In this document: piece by piece, positions 54,866-64,000 of the stretch | Layout of the letters: each line of letters opens with the position of its first letter | How positions within the stretch are numbered: position 1 is the stretch's first letter | Source: Pseudomonadales bacterium | Lineage (GTDB): Bacteria > Pseudomonadota > Gammaproteobacteria > Pseudomonadales > Azotimanducaceae | Reading direction: 5' to 3' | DNA: 64,000 nucleotides | Assembly: GCA_022822135.1 (NCBI GenBank) | Contig: JAJECH010000055.1 | Location: 1-64,000, forward strand | Notes under the pieces: generated by a model | Databases searched by the model: none | What the model saw: only the letters and a program-made list of their open reading frames with translations | Told to the model about the DNA's origin: nothing | Translations under genes and position numbers: made by a program

Positions 54866-56068
54866 TTGATTCGCATCTCACAGGGTGGAGACAAGTCTCT
54901 TGAAATCCTTAACAGAATCCCATTCGGCGTTACGTCGGAGGAGGGTGGTATGGATGAGGCAACTCTTCGAGATCTGCTCTTCGACCATCCAAATACTTTA
55001 CCGATTAGGTCAATTGATACCGCATATGCACATCCGGTAGCAGTATGTCGCGAGTTGTCTACGGGCGCGGGATTTATAGATGCAGTATACGTTAATCCAC
55101 TCGGCAGACTTATTTTGGCGGAATTCAAACTTTGGCGAAACCCGCAAGCCCGACGTGAGGTTATCGGGCAGATATTAGATTACGCCAAAGAACTAGCGTC
55201 GTGGAAATACGAAGATCTTCAACGTGAGGTTTCGCGCTCACTAGGTCGAACCGGTAACGTTCTATATGAATTGGTCAAAGAAATAGACGCCGATCTCGAC
55301 GAATCAGCGTTTGTAGATAACGTAAGCCGACAGTTAGCTCGCGGTGAATTCCTATTGTTGATCGTAGGAGACGGTATTCGTGAAGGTGTGGCGAACATTG
55401 TTGATTTTGTACAACAATATAGTGGTTTACATTTCAGTCTCGCACTGGTGGAGGCTGCTCTATATCGTGATACTGACAATCGAATTGTGGTCCAACCGCG
55501 TTGCCTTGCGCGTACCGAAGTAGTGCAGAGATTTGTCGTTGACGGCGGGGTAGTAGAGCATTCAGAAGAAGCCTTATCGCCCGGATCGACTAATGAACAT
55601 GCGGAAGAAAACCGACGGTTTTGGACCGCCGTACTAAGAGATTTTGAGTTTTCAGATGTAACAGTGGACGTTCCGGAAGTGACAAGCGAGTCGTCGCTGT
55701 TTATAAAAGTACGCAATTCCGGTTTTGGGGATTGGGGACTGACATTCGCCGGTTTCTTGTATCGAAACAGTCCATCAATCGGTTGTTATCTAACGTGTCG
55801 TAAAGGAATCGAGCAGGCGGAACGTATCTATCACCAATTGCTCGGTGAACTGAACCCGCTAAAAGCCGAGCTAGGAGAAGATTTGGATCATTGGACGAAC
55901 CCTGCGAGGCGGCCCCGACTCGGATTCAATCGTACCCAGCGATTGCCGTTTCCGGATGATGGGGAGGAGTCTTTCGACGAATCCGTAAGCTGGATGCGAG
56001 AACGCTTAGATCTCTTGGTAAGTGTTCTGAATCCTAGATTACAACGTGCGCTACGATACCGCGCTTGA
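54866..56068 (+). CDS. PD-(D/E)XK nuclease-superfamily protein, unknown role
   Basis: This 400-residue protein starts at TTG 54866 (an ATG at 54950 with a good GGAGG is an alternative, but would drop a conserved-looking lead). The nuclease core is GFIDAVYVNPLGRLILAEFK (Asp, then Glu-x-Lys) followed by QILDYAKELASW, matching the D-ExK-Q order of PD-(D/E)XK enzymes. The C-terminal half (RFWTAVLRDFEF, GDWGLTFAGFLYR, ARRPRLGFNR) forms a second domain. Related families occur in defence and repair proteins, but no partner gene (helicase, methylase, ATPase) is adjacent. Confidence 0.6.
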   Translation: MIRISQGGDKSLEILNRIPFGVTSEEGGMDEATLRDLLFDHPNTLPIRSIDTAYAHPVAVCRELSTGAGFIDAVYVNPLGRLILAEFKLWRNPQARREVIGQILDYAKELASWKYEDLQREVSRSLGRTGNVLYELVKEIDADLDESAFVDNVSRQLARGEFLLLIVGDGIREGVANIVDFVQQYSGLHFSLALVEAALYRDTDNRIVVQPRCLARTEVVQRFVVDGGVVEHSEEALSPGSTNEHAEENRRFWTAVLRDFEFSDVTVDVPEVTSESSLFIKVRNSGFGDWGLTFAGFLYRNSPSIGCYLTCRKGIEQAERIYHQLLGELNPLKAELGEDLDHWTNPARRPRLGFNRTQRLPFPDDGEESFDESVSWMRERLDLLVSVLNPRLQRALRYRA

Positions 56069-56222
56069 AATGCGGAACTTAAGTGTACTCTCTTCAGCGC
56101 CTTGAGTTAAAAGCATGGAGATTCATCAAGAGGACACCAGCTAATTCGCCAGAACATTCGTTGTTACGAGAGACAACTACGTTTAGGTTGAGCTCAACAG
56201 CCCACACGAGAAAGCTATAGTT

Positions 56223-57359
56223 TCAAATCGAATTAAAAAACGCCGCGCCTAATCCGAATCCTCTGGGATCGCCAAGTGCCCCCGCTTCCATCTTGTTCAT
56301 GACGTAAGAAAAGCATGCTCTTGCGTCGAGGTCGACCACGATCGAGGAACCGCCATATCCGCCCCAGAAGCAAGTGTTGGGGTTTACACCAATCGGTGAA
56401 CTATCACTCGTTAGACCATAACCTAGACCGAACACCATCGGGACGCCGAGAACCAAATCCATACCGCTTGTCTGTTCTTCCATTACGGAAAGGCAAGTTT
56501 CTTTTGAAAGCAGGTCAACACCGAATGCGCTGCCATGATTGGCCAAGATAGTCTGCACCTTAACGACGGAGCGAGCGTTACCGTGTCCGTTCGCGGCAGG
56601 AATCTCGGCTTGGCGCCAGCCAGCGGTTCTGGTTTGCTCGATGTTGCTTGAAGGGTTCATGAACGTACGCATTCCGATGCTCTCAAGATCTGGCGCGGGA
56701 GCGTCTGGGTCCGGTTCTGCAGTCGGTGGTGGGATGAGCTCAGCGATACGATCAAAATCCTTAGGATCGACACCGATATGGAAATCGGCATTGAGCGGAG
56801 ACGCAATTTCGTCCTTAAAGTAGGTTCCAATGGTCTTTCCTGTAATGCGCTTAACGACTTCACCCAATAGGTATCCCTGCGTGAGTGCGTGATAACCACT
56901 CTGAGTACCAGGTTCCCACCAAGGAGCTTGTGCAGCCAGCAAACCGACGATCTTGTTCCAGTCGTAGAGGTCTTCGGGTTTTGTGCGTTCATCAAGACCC
57001 GACAGTCCAGCACTGTGGCTGAGGAAGTGTCGAACTTCAATATCTTCCTTACCGTTCTGTGCGAATTCCGGCCAGTATTTGGCCACCTTGTCCGTGACGC
57101 TGAGTTGTCCGCGTTCGACCAGTAGTAGGATGCAAAGAAATGTCATCGTCTTCGTCGTTGAATAAACGTTTACGATCGTGTCCGCTTCCCATGGCAGGCT
57201 CTTAGCGCCATCTCGATGGCCGTGATGGATATCCAGCACGTATTCGCCTTCGACCGTAGCGCTGCAGCTCGCGCCAATATCACCATATTCACTGAAGTTC
57301 CTTACAAATCGATCTACGACGGGTTGAAACTTGGTGTCGTAATTACCAGTGAAACTCAT
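56223..57359 (-). CDS. Serine hydrolase, class C beta-lactamase / EstB family
   Basis: From ATG 57359 the protein has ~378 residues and no signal peptide. The active-site motif STTK (in VNVYSTTKTMTF, about residue 70) supplies Ser and Lys; GYHALTQGYLLG fits the YxN-type second motif (Tyr-His-Ala here). The C-terminal FWGGYGGSS corresponds to the third motif, usually KTG or HxG (WGG here). This group includes esterases, peptidases and transesterases more often than true beta-lactamases. It is a single gene, divergent from rpsA. Confidence 0.8.
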   Translation of the reverse strand: MSFTGNYDTKFQPVVDRFVRNFSEYGDIGASCSATVEGEYVLDIHHGHRDGAKSLPWEADTIVNVYSTTKTMTFLCILLLVERGQLSVTDKVAKYWPEFAQNGKEDIEVRHFLSHSAGLSGLDERTKPEDLYDWNKIVGLLAAQAPWWEPGTQSGYHALTQGYLLGEVVKRITGKTIGTYFKDEIASPLNADFHIGVDPKDFDRIAELIPPPTAEPDPDAPAPDLESIGMRTFMNPSSNIEQTRTAGWRQAEIPAANGHGNARSVVKVQTILANHGSAFGVDLLSKETCLSVMEEQTSGMDLVLGVPMVFGLGYGLTSDSSPIGVNPNTCFWGGYGGSSIVVDLDARACFSYVMNKMEAGALGDPRGFGLGAAFFNSI

Positions 57360-57395
57360 ATCAAGACACTCCTGAAAAAGAGGACTACCACACAA

Positions 57396-57757
57396 TTAGC
57401 AGCCGCGGATTGTAGGGGTTTGGAGGTCATCTTAGGGACGGCTGACTAGCACATCTGGCGGTGTAACCGATTTCGTGCTGATACCGTCAATAAATCAGCC
57501 AAGTGGTGAGCAACTCCGATCCATACAGCGTGCGACATTTGTTCGTTTCTTGGGTTGTGAAATACAGCGAAATCGCTAAACTTAACCGCCTTGCAATCCC
57601 GCCTTCAACTACTACTTACCGTTTTCCACACCGTTATATCGGCCGCTGTCGCGGTTCGTTTGTTCCTTTCTTACGCCTTTCATCTTAGTCGAAGAAGTAG
57701 GCGAGCTGTAACTTGGTGTCGCGCAATACGTGAGTTTCAACCCATCCTTGGAGTTAT
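57396..57757. promoter_or_regulatory. Intergenic region upstream of rpsA
   Basis: The 362 bases between the divergent serine hydrolase and rpsA presumably hold both promoters and the rpsA leader, which in many gammaproteobacteria is a target of S1 autoregulation. I could not identify a convincing -35/-10 pair or hairpin. The rpsA ATG is preceded by TTGGAG at good spacing. The cmk gene usual at this position is absent. Confidence 0.4.
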
Positions 57758-59434
57758 ATGAGCGAAAGTTTTGAACAGCTCTTGAATGAGAGCTTCCGAG
57801 AAGTCGAACAAGGTTCCATCATCAATGGCACCGTAGTCGATATGGACGACGAGAGCATCACTGTCAACGTCGGACTCAAATCCGAAGGTGTTATCTCGAA
57901 AGACCAATTCATGTCGGCCGGCGAGAAAATGCCAGAGATAGGCGACATCGTGAAGGTTGCGATGGAGACCATCGACGACGGCTCTGGCGAAACAAGACTT
58001 TCGCGTGAAAAAGCCAAGCGCGCCGAAACCTGGGACATGCTCGAAGAGAGCTTTGATAGCAAGGATCCTGTGAAAGGCATCTTGAACGGGCGCGTAAAAG
58101 GTGGTTATACCGTCGATGTAAACGACGTGCGTGCTTTCTTACCTGGTTCGCTACTCGACATTCGACCGGTTCCGGATCCGACCGTACTGGAAGGCCAGAC
58201 GCTTGAATTTCAGGTCATCAAGCTTGATCAAAAACGCAACAACGTCGTACTTTCGAGAAAGGCGATCCTTGAAGAAGCGTTTAGTGAAGAGCGTGAAGCA
58301 TTGCTGGCATCGTTGCAAGAAGGGCAAGTCAAGGAAGGGATCGTCAAGAACCTCACCGAGTACGGTGCATTTGTCGATCTCGGTGGGATCGATGGATTGT
58401 TACACGTCACCGATATGGCATGGCGTCGCATTCGCCATCCAAGCGAAATGGTGCAGGTAGGCGATTCGATTGAAGTAAAGGTTCTTTCCTACGATCCGGA
58501 ACGCCAGCGTGTGTCCTTGGGTACCAAGCAACTTGGCGATGATCCGTGGGTCGACATCGTACAGCGCTATCCGCGCGGTACGCGCGTCCAAGCCCGCGTG
58601 ACGAACATCACTGACTACGGCTGCTTCGCAGAATTAGAAGAAGGGGTTGAAGGTCTCGTTCATGTGTCTGAAATGGACTGGGTCAATCACAGCGTGATCC
58701 CGTCGAAGGTCGTGACCAAAGACGACATTGTGGAAGTCATGGTGCTCGACATCGACGAAGAACGTCGTCGGGTATCGCTTGGAATCAAGCAATGTCGCGA
58801 GAATCCGTGGGAGCTTTTCCACGAGAACCATAAAGTCGGCGAAGCCATAAGCGGTACGATCAAGGCAATCACTGACTTCGGCATTTTTATTGGCTTACCA
58901 GGCAACGTCGATGGACTCGTCCACGTAAGTGACCTGTCTTGGGATGAGAAGAACGAAGAAGTCATTCGTCGCTACAGTAAAGGCGAGGAAGTCGAAGCAC
59001 GCATCCTTCAGATTGACGCCGGTAAAGAGCGTATCTCACTCGGCATTAAGCAACTGCAGGACGACGTATTTGCTGACTACACGGCTGCAAACGGTCGAAA
59101 CTCGATCGTGACGGGTACGATAACGGAAGTAACAGCCAAGGACGCTATCGTGCAATTGGCGACGGGTGTTGACGGCACGTTGCGTGCAAGTGAAGTAGGC
59201 TTAGAACCGGTCGAAGATGTACGCCATCACCTAAAAGTTGGTGATGAGCTGACGGCGAAGATCGTGAACGTTGATCAACGCGGCCGTACGATTTCCCTTT
59301 CGGTTAAGGCGCGTTTGCAACAAGATGAACGGGAAGCACATGCGGAGTACCAGCGTAAGCAAGAAGAAGGCTCTTCGCGTACGGAAACGGTAGGCGACCT
59401 GGTCAAGACACAACTCGAAGAAGGTAGTTCTTAG
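57758..59434 (+). CDS. rpsA: 30S ribosomal protein S1
   Basis: The protein is 558 residues, close to the 557 of E. coli S1, which captures mRNA on the 30S subunit. Six S1 OB-fold repeats are visible (about 21-87, 105-171, 192-260, 277-347, 364-434, 451-520). The recurring pattern includes [39 protein letters not shown] and [20 protein letters not shown]. The acidic, polar C-terminus is typical. ihfB follows 84 bases downstream, the normal gammaproteobacterial order. Confidence 0.98.
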   Translation: MSESFEQLLNESFREVEQGSIINGTVVDMDDESITVNVGLKSEGVISKDQFMSAGEKMPEIGDIVKVAMETIDDGSGETRLSREKAKRAETWDMLEESFDSKDPVKGILNGRVKGGYTVDVNDVRAFLPGSLLDIRPVPDPTVLEGQTLEFQVIKLDQKRNNVVLSRKAILEEAFSEEREALLASLQEGQVKEGIVKNLTEYGAFVDLGGIDGLLHVTDMAWRRIRHPSEMVQVGDSIEVKVLSYDPERQRVSLGTKQLGDDPWVDIVQRYPRGTRVQARVTNITDYGCFAELEEGVEGLVHVSEMDWVNHSVIPSKVVTKDDIVEVMVLDIDEERRRVSLGIKQCRENPWELFHENHKVGEAISGTIKAITDFGIFIGLPGNVDGLVHVSDLSWDEKNEEVIRRYSKGEEVEARILQIDAGKERISLGIKQLQDDVFADYTAANGRNSIVTGTITEVTAKDAIVQLATGVDGTLRASEVGLEPVEDVRHHLKVGDELTAKIVNVDQRGRTISLSVKARLQQDEREAHAEYQRKQEEGSSRTETVGDLVKTQLEEGSS

Positions 59435-59518
59435 TGGCTCACCTTTGTCGGCTTTGACATAATGAATCATGTGTCGACATAGTCGAACTAAGCGAAAACA
59501 ACACAACGGCGACTCGAA

Positions 59519-59806
59519 GTGACAAAAAGCGAATTGGTGGACTCCCTCGCGGAGAAGTACGAGTCGTTGCTACCGCCGGAAGATTTGGAACTCGCGGTTG
59601 ACCTGATTCTCGATGAACTAAGCGAGGCAATCGCGGACGACCGAGGCGTGGAAATCCGAGGGTTCGGTTCATTTCGTAATCGACATTGGAAACCGCGTCG
59701 AGGACGGAACCCCAAGACGGGGGCATCGGTTGAACTTGGCGTTCGTCGAATACCGTTTTTTAAACCCGGTCGCGAACTACGCGAAGCGGTCGCGAATCAG
59801 TCCTGA
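59519..59806 (+). CDS. ihfB: Integration host factor subunit beta
   Basis: This 95-residue, GTG-start protein has the HU/IHF fold: N-terminal helices (TKSELVDSLAEKY), the beta-hairpin GVEIRGFGSFRNRHWKPRRGRNPKTG with the DNA-kinking arm, and the tail RRIPFFKPGRELREAV. IHF-beta pairs with IHF-alpha to bend DNA sharply in recombination, replication and transcription. Its position after rpsA matches the known himD locus. Confidence 0.96.
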   Translation: MTKSELVDSLAEKYESLLPPEDLELAVDLILDELSEAIADDRGVEIRGFGSFRNRHWKPRRGRNPKTGASVELGVRRIPFFKPGRELREAVANQS

Positions 59807-59874
59807 CGGAGACCTTAGGTCAAGCTTACGATATACATACGTGTGTTTGACCGTTTAGCTGAAGTCAGAGCATT

Positions 59875-60249
59875 ATGAAGACATTCGGTCGCCTGCTCTT
59901 TTACTTAGTGCTCGTTGCAGTCTTGTTGTTCTGGACGGTGTTTACCGTCTATAACCCTGACCCTCTTACCCTCAAGTTAATTAACTGGCAATCGATGTCG
60001 TTACCGATTTCCGTCTGGTTGCTTGGGGCATTTACCTTAGGGGGACTCGGAGGCATCTTACTCTGCGCCAGTGGGTATTTCAAAGGTAAAGCTGCTCAGA
60101 AAGATCTCAAACTTGAACTTGAGCGACAGCAGGTCGAGGATGAGCAGTCCAGAATTCAATCGAATCCCGTAGAATCCACTAGAACACGACCGATGAGTGT
60201 CACAAACCCCTCTTCGACCGATGTGTCGACCACGTCAGAAAAGGACTAA
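59875..60249 (+). CDS. lapA: LapA-family (DUF1049) inner-membrane protein
   Basis: This 124-residue protein has two transmembrane helices (about residues 5-25 and 45-66) joined by the loop YNPDPLTLKLINWQSMSLPIS, followed by a charged helical tail (KAAQKDLKLELERQQ) and a polar end. LapA acts with LapB and FtsH in controlling LpxC levels in E. coli, and lapA often follows ihfB. Here no lapB follows; a YIP1-family array does. Confidence 0.85.
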   Translation: MKTFGRLLFYLVLVAVLLFWTVFTVYNPDPLTLKLINWQSMSLPISVWLLGAFTLGGLGGILLCASGYFKGKAAQKDLKLELERQQVEDEQSRIQSNPVESTRTRPMSVTNPSSTDVSTTSEKD

Positions 60250-60252
60250 TCA

Positions 60253-60963
60253 ATGAATGCGCTAATAGCTATCTTCACTAATCCACGCGCTGTGTTTGAT
60301 GAGCAGAAAGAGGATGCTAAGTGGCTTGTACCCGCATTGGTCATTCTTGCGTTCACCATTCTCTCTGGCATCGCCGTTACGATGTTAGTAGATGTTGAAG
60401 AAGTAGCGAGAGCGCAGCTTGAACAAACAATTGAAGCGATGGAGCAGCAAGGTTCGCCGCAGGAGGTCATCGACCAAATACGTGCCAGCACTGAGCAACA
60501 ACTTGCAATCACTGCTAATCCGATTGTCGCGATCGGTTCTGCCGTTCTTGGTGCAGTCGTGATTTTCTTTGTGTTAGCGCTCGTTCATGCACTCTACTTC
60601 ATGATCGTTGGCAAAATCATGCAGACCGGGCACGATTTCTCTGACTGGTTCGCTCTTACAGTATGGGGTCGTATGCCATGGGTGATCGCAGCGATCGTGA
60701 CAGTTGTAGCAGCGCTTGTCATGAGTGAACAAACCGACTTAGCGGCTTACAACCTGCTGGCGTTTTCTTCGTGGATGGATCTACCTAATGAGAACCACAT
60801 GATCTTCGGTCAATTCGTGAAGACCTTGGACCTGATGGTGGTCTGGTCGATCGTCATCATGACGATTGGTTTCGACAGCTGGACTGAGCGGGGCATAGGC
60901 GTGTCGGCGGCGGTCGTCGCGATACCTTACGTTGTGATCTACGCCGTAATGATGTTTCTCTAG
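60253..60963 (+). CDS. YIP1-family membrane protein, copy 1
   Basis: This 236-residue protein begins ALIAIFTNPRAVFDEQKEDAKWLVPALVI, the family signature of a short amphipathic start (often an ALxxIFxxPxxVF core) followed by the first membrane helix. Four or five further hydrophobic segments follow, including a segment around DWFALTVWGRMP, the usual Trp-x-R of these proteins. The YIP1/YIPF fold is known in eukaryotes in vesicle traffic; the bacterial role is unknown. It starts 3 bases after lapA and is probably co-transcribed with it. Confidence 0.75.
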   Translation: MNALIAIFTNPRAVFDEQKEDAKWLVPALVILAFTILSGIAVTMLVDVEEVARAQLEQTIEAMEQQGSPQEVIDQIRASTEQQLAITANPIVAIGSAVLGAVVIFFVLALVHALYFMIVGKIMQTGHDFSDWFALTVWGRMPWVIAAIVTVVAALVMSEQTDLAAYNLLAFSSWMDLPNENHMIFGQFVKTLDLMVVWSIVIMTIGFDSWTERGIGVSAAVVAIPYVVIYAVMMFL

Positions 60964-61138
60964 ATTTCGCAGGTGGTGGCGACTTAGCTACCTTTCAGTG
61001 TAAATCCGATTGCGCGTCTTTATGGCGTGATTTGTGTCCGTTTGCATGGATGACACCGATATAGGTTCGGCCGGGCCGATGTCTGAGACACATAAAACCG
61101 CGTTTTTGTCCATTGTTCATTCGAGTCGAATCGATTGA

Positions 61139-61957
61139 ATGAACACTCTCGAAGCGTTACACAAGATTTTCGACCGACCGCGTGAGGTCTTCGCGGCATT
61201 AAAGAAGGAACGGTTTTGGATTCTTGCGACCCTCGCCTTTTTAGCAGTCCTCTTAGCTCATATAGCGCTGATTGATTTCGCGGTCTATCGTGCGTACACA
61301 CAGTATGAACCGTCCGCGATCGAAAAGGAACGATACGAGAAAATCATGGAGGAATATCGAGAAGAGATCGAGGCAACACAAGCGGCAGCACAAGAAGATG
61401 GCGCGGTATTTTTTGGGGCGCCGGGGAGCGGGACGGAAACTACTGCGGTGTTCGTCGCCAGTCCTCAGATTTCTCGTTATCACTTGGCGATTGCATTTGT
61501 TTCTTTTTTAATCGCCTTGGTTCTTGAAGTCGCTTATTTAAAAATAGTAAGCGCTGGAATGAAATTACCATTCGAAGTACGTGATTGGATCGCGTTTTCC
61601 GTATGGAGTCGAATTCCTGCGGCGGCGCTTGCGTTAGTAGGGGTGCTACTAGTGCTCCTGGTGTCAGGATATCAAGCCAATGTCACGAACTACGAAGTCT
61701 TTTCGATTGCCAGGTGGATACCAATTCCCGATAGACCTGATTGGGGTATTAACTTCTTGCACATCGATATATATCACCTTGACGCCACGCTCCTTTGGAT
61801 CATCGCGCTACAGACGATCGGTTTTCGGGAATGGTCAGGAAAAAACGTGTTTGCGTCACTTGTGGTGGTATCGTTGCCGACAACCGTTCTCTACGGTTTG
61901 GTCCTATGGCTATCTACGGACGGATTGGGATGGACTATGGCTTTCTATTTTCTGTAG
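61139..61957 (+). CDS. YIP1-family membrane protein, copy 2
   Basis: This 272-residue protein begins NTLEALHKIFDRPREVFAALK, clearly paralogous to the neighbours, then a first helix (WILATLAFLAVLLAHIAL). A polar, periplasmic-type segment of ~70 residues (residues ~50-110, Glu-rich) separates it from four more helices. The segment RDWIAFSVWSRIPAAALALV matches the DWFxxxxWxRxP element of the other copies. Most of the difference between copies lies in the soluble segment. The copies do not overlap: 175 bases separate it from copy 1. Confidence 0.8.
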   Translation: MNTLEALHKIFDRPREVFAALKKERFWILATLAFLAVLLAHIALIDFAVYRAYTQYEPSAIEKERYEKIMEEYREEIEATQAAAQEDGAVFFGAPGSGTETTAVFVASPQISRYHLAIAFVSFLIALVLEVAYLKIVSAGMKLPFEVRDWIAFSVWSRIPAAALALVGVLLVLLVSGYQANVTNYEVFSIARWIPIPDRPDWGINFLHIDIYHLDATLLWIIALQTIGFREWSGKNVFASLVVVSLPTTVLYGLVLWLSTDGLGWTMAFYFL

Positions 61958-62057
61958 CGAGTCTCATCTGGTCAATAAACGAATCGCTGTTGAGCCAAAA
62001 TCAAAACGGCTTGCTTTGAGGTATGTGTTCTCAATCGTTAACCGGTAAGCACAGAAA

Positions 62058-62834
62058 TTGAATACGAGAGAAGCGCTTTCGAAGATCTTCTATCGACCAC
62101 GTGAGGTCTTCGCAGCGCTGAAGCAAGATCGAAGAGGCGGTCGAATCCTATTTCTCCTCGTCGCGATCGCACTTGTCGACATGACGATAACTGGTCTTTC
62201 GTCTTCGTGGCTCCAATCGGACGATTTAGGAGCGAGCATCGAGCGGGTCGAAATGAGCGAGCTAGGCAATGCCAATGATCCCGGTGTGGTATTGAGAACG
62301 CGCACGAATACCGATACTGAGGTGGAATACTCGTCCGAATCTGTCAACTACAGGTTTGGCGTCAGTTCGCATAAGAGAAGTATTAGCTTTCCTACGTTTT
62401 TGGATGTCGTCCTAACGTTCTTCGGGTTTGCGTTGTTGCTCGTAATTGAGGCGACGTATTTCCGAATTGTTGGGGCAATCATCGGGCTCGATTTGAAGAT
62501 CGATCAATGGTTTGCACTGGTCGCTTTCAGCCGAATCCCCGGAGATGTGTGCATCTTTCTCATAACGATTTTGCTGACGTTAGTTTTTTTAATTTCAAGT
62601 GAGTTGATGGGGCTTGAGTCGGCAACATTGCTGCGGTTAATTCACGGTAACACTTCCTCGTTTCCTTCAGTTGACTATTTTCTTGAGTATTGGTATTTCG
62701 CAGGGATCTGGGTTATCGCACTTCAAACAATCGGCTTTAGGGACTGGTCAGGTAGGAGCACATCAGTATCGCTCGCGATAGTGGTCGCGCCCTCTGTACT
62801 TTTTTATGGTATTTGGTGGTGGTTAGTTTCTTGA
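62058..62834 (+). CDS. YIP1-family membrane protein, copy 3
   Basis: This 258-residue protein starts at TTG with NTREALSKIFYRPREVFAALKQD, nearly identical over 17 residues to copy 2, so the two share a recent duplication in their 5' ends (DNA CGTGAGGTCTTCGC is shared). It has a first helix (GGRILFLLVAIALVDMTI), an acidic soluble segment to about residue 110, and then four helices with DQWFALVAFSRIPGDV. Function unknown. Confidence 0.8.
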   Translation: MNTREALSKIFYRPREVFAALKQDRRGGRILFLLVAIALVDMTITGLSSSWLQSDDLGASIERVEMSELGNANDPGVVLRTRTNTDTEVEYSSESVNYRFGVSSHKRSISFPTFLDVVLTFFGFALLLVIEATYFRIVGAIIGLDLKIDQWFALVAFSRIPGDVCIFLITILLTLVFLISSELMGLESATLLRLIHGNTSSFPSVDYFLEYWYFAGIWVIALQTIGFRDWSGRSTSVSLAIVVAPSVLFYGIWWWLVS

Positions 62835-63058
62835 GTTCACGACTACAAAATCGCTCTACCTTAAATGGTGTGACGAAACTCATTAGGTAGGAACGTTGAC
62901 TTTACGAGGAATCTAAGTTGGTAACTTTCACTGATTCAAATGAAGAAAACGTATTACGTTATTTAGGCTCGACACACGAACTGGGTTCGACGAGAATTGC
63001 GTTGAGTGTTCCTTTTGCCGAACGTCGGGAGTCGTCAATCCAAGGTAGCGATGCTTAA

Positions 63059-63829
63059 ATGACAAGCGCACAAGCGTTGCTGAGGATTTTCTATCGACCT
63101 TTGGAGACGTTTAGATTCATAAAGGATGAACGATCGTGGTTTCTCGCCGCGCTCTTAGTTTTCTTGTTTTCGTGTGCAATTTGGTTCGTACCAGGCGCTT
63201 GGGTAACTTCGGTAGCGCCTCCGCCGAAGACATTAGAGAGTAACCAGCAAGTCGACGCACTTGATCAAAACGCAATAGGATTGGAACTCGATATAGATAG
63301 AGGTAATACCACGCGTAGCCACCCTGAAACCGACTTCGTAATCGACCAATCCACCAAGTTCACCCGATTTGATCGGGACTGGGCTTCCTATCTCATTTAC
63401 CGTTTCGCTCCACTTACATTCATATTCCTATTTGGCTTTTTACTTCTCGAAGCGTGCTACTACCGGTTGATAGGCTTGCTCCTATCACTCGAATTTAGAG
63501 TCATCGATTGGTTTAGATTCTCGATTTGGAGCCGCTTACCCGCTACGCTTTTGAGCGTTATTTTTACGGTGCTCGCCGAAAGCTCTGGAGCATTTAAACC
63601 TACGTTAGATCCCGACAATGTGCTTGCCTTGGCGTGGTGGGTAAACATGCCAGACTCTTTTCTACTAAACAACCTTGGCATGTTGAGACGCATTGACGTA
63701 GGTTTGATTTGGGTTGTGGTGCTGCAAACCATCGGCATCCGCGAATGGTGTTCTACGAGCACAGTCACGTCATTAATTATTGTTGTGATTCCCGTGGTAC
63801 TCTACTATACAATCGTCGCGTTATGGTAG
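63059..63829 (+). CDS. YIP1-family membrane protein, copy 4
   Basis: This 256-residue protein (ATG) begins TSAQALLRIFYRPLETFRFIKDERSW, the same lead as the other copies, followed by a first helix (LAALLVFLFSCAIWF), a soluble segment (about 45-110) and four helices with IDWFRFSIWSRLPATLL. The 3' flank holds an A-rich run and no clear terminator, and a further copy follows. Confidence 0.8.
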   Translation: MTSAQALLRIFYRPLETFRFIKDERSWFLAALLVFLFSCAIWFVPGAWVTSVAPPPKTLESNQQVDALDQNAIGLELDIDRGNTTRSHPETDFVIDQSTKFTRFDRDWASYLIYRFAPLTFIFLFGFLLLEACYYRLIGLLLSLEFRVIDWFRFSIWSRLPATLLSVIFTVLAESSGAFKPTLDPDNVLALAWWVNMPDSFLLNNLGMLRRIDVGLIWVVVLQTIGIREWCSTSTVTSLIIVVIPVVLYYTIVALW

Positions 63830-63907
63830 CTTCCTTTAACTAAAAAAAAAGAGTCTATTAGCTCTATTGCCCGAAATCGATTGATTCACCGGAACTGACG
63901 TTTGTCT

Positions 63908-64000
63908 ATGCAGTCAAGCGAAGCGCTCAGAAAGATCTTCTTTAATCCCAGTGCCGTATTTGCTGCTCTGAAAGCAGAGCGTAAATGGGTTCCGGCGGTT
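63908..64000 (+). CDS. YIP1-family membrane protein, copy 5 (5' part, cut by window edge)
   Basis: ATG 63908 starts MQSSEALRKIFFNPSAVF, followed by AALKAERKWVPAV, running exactly to the window end. It repeats the EALxKIFxxPxxVFAALK lead of the preceding copies, so the array continues beyond the window. The rest is not visible. Confidence 0.7.
   Translation, partial: MQSSEALRKIFFNPSAVFAALKAERKWVPAV

Noticed and set aside
1-64000. CRISPR array or prophage
   Set aside because: No regularly spaced short repeats and no phage structural or integrase genes were seen.

Overview
The window looks like chromosome from an uncultured or little-studied gammaproteobacterium. The best evidence is the rpsA-ihfB-lapA run at 57.7-60.2 kb, together with DusA, LpxC, AmiD-type amidase and TerB-type genes, and many proteins with Sec signal peptides or lipoboxes. 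By eye the base composition is moderate, a little under half GC. TTG and GTG starts are common. I cannot name the species.

Layout. (1) 0-13.8 kb is an accessory stretch of single genes in both orientations: a tnpB end with its omega-RNA region, two phosphotransferase-fold proteins, two GNAT acetyltransferases, an alpha/beta hydrolase, a tyrosine-phosphatase-like protein, a methyltransferase, an EEP-fold phosphoesterase, an ECF sigma factor with a long extra domain, and two toxin-antitoxin loci. In both toxin-antitoxin loci the antitoxin is open and the toxin is damaged. Several gene fragments show that the region is decaying. (2) 13.9-24.5 kb is a divergent redox locus. On the minus strand a di-haem cytochrome, a decahaem MtrA/DmsE/PioA-type cytochrome and an MtrB/PioB-type porin form an operon. 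On the plus strand lie a 1721-residue secreted protein with two haem motifs and a DUF1501 protein. The two arms share an intergenic region holding a perfect inverted repeat. (3) 24.6-38.4 kb carries envelope and secreted proteins: an AmiD-like amidase, a VOC protein, a Spondin_N/putative-Ig/autotransporter giant and an amidohydrolase. (4) 38.8-41.2 kb encodes a GAF-PAS-kinase-receiver-winged-helix protein in which nearly every catalytic residue is replaced. (5) 41.9-46.2 kb holds a second copy of the omega-RNA segment without tnpB, then TerB, DusA and LpxC, then a truncated IS1595-type transposase with two overlapping small genes, and a tRNA with a leucine-type body but a UCC (glycine) anticodon. 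(6) 46.4-57.4 kb contains secreted unknowns, a TVP38-disulfide reductase fusion, a three-gene glycosyltransferase/DUF547 operon, a PD-(D/E)XK-type protein and a serine hydrolase. (7) 57.7-64 kb is rpsA-ihfB-lapA followed by five tandem YIP1-family membrane proteins, the last cut by the window edge.

How the genes may work together. The cytochrome/porin operon should move electrons across the outer membrane, with the di-haem cytochrome as a periplasmic shuttle. The divergent DUF1592-like/DUF1501 pair is a candidate extracellular partner or substrate-handling module, although no MtrC-type outer cytochrome is visible. The strongest leads are this redox locus, the catalytically dead signalling protein, the chimeric tRNA, the solo omega-RNA copy and the YIP1 array. 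All functional statements come from reading motifs by eye; no database search was run.
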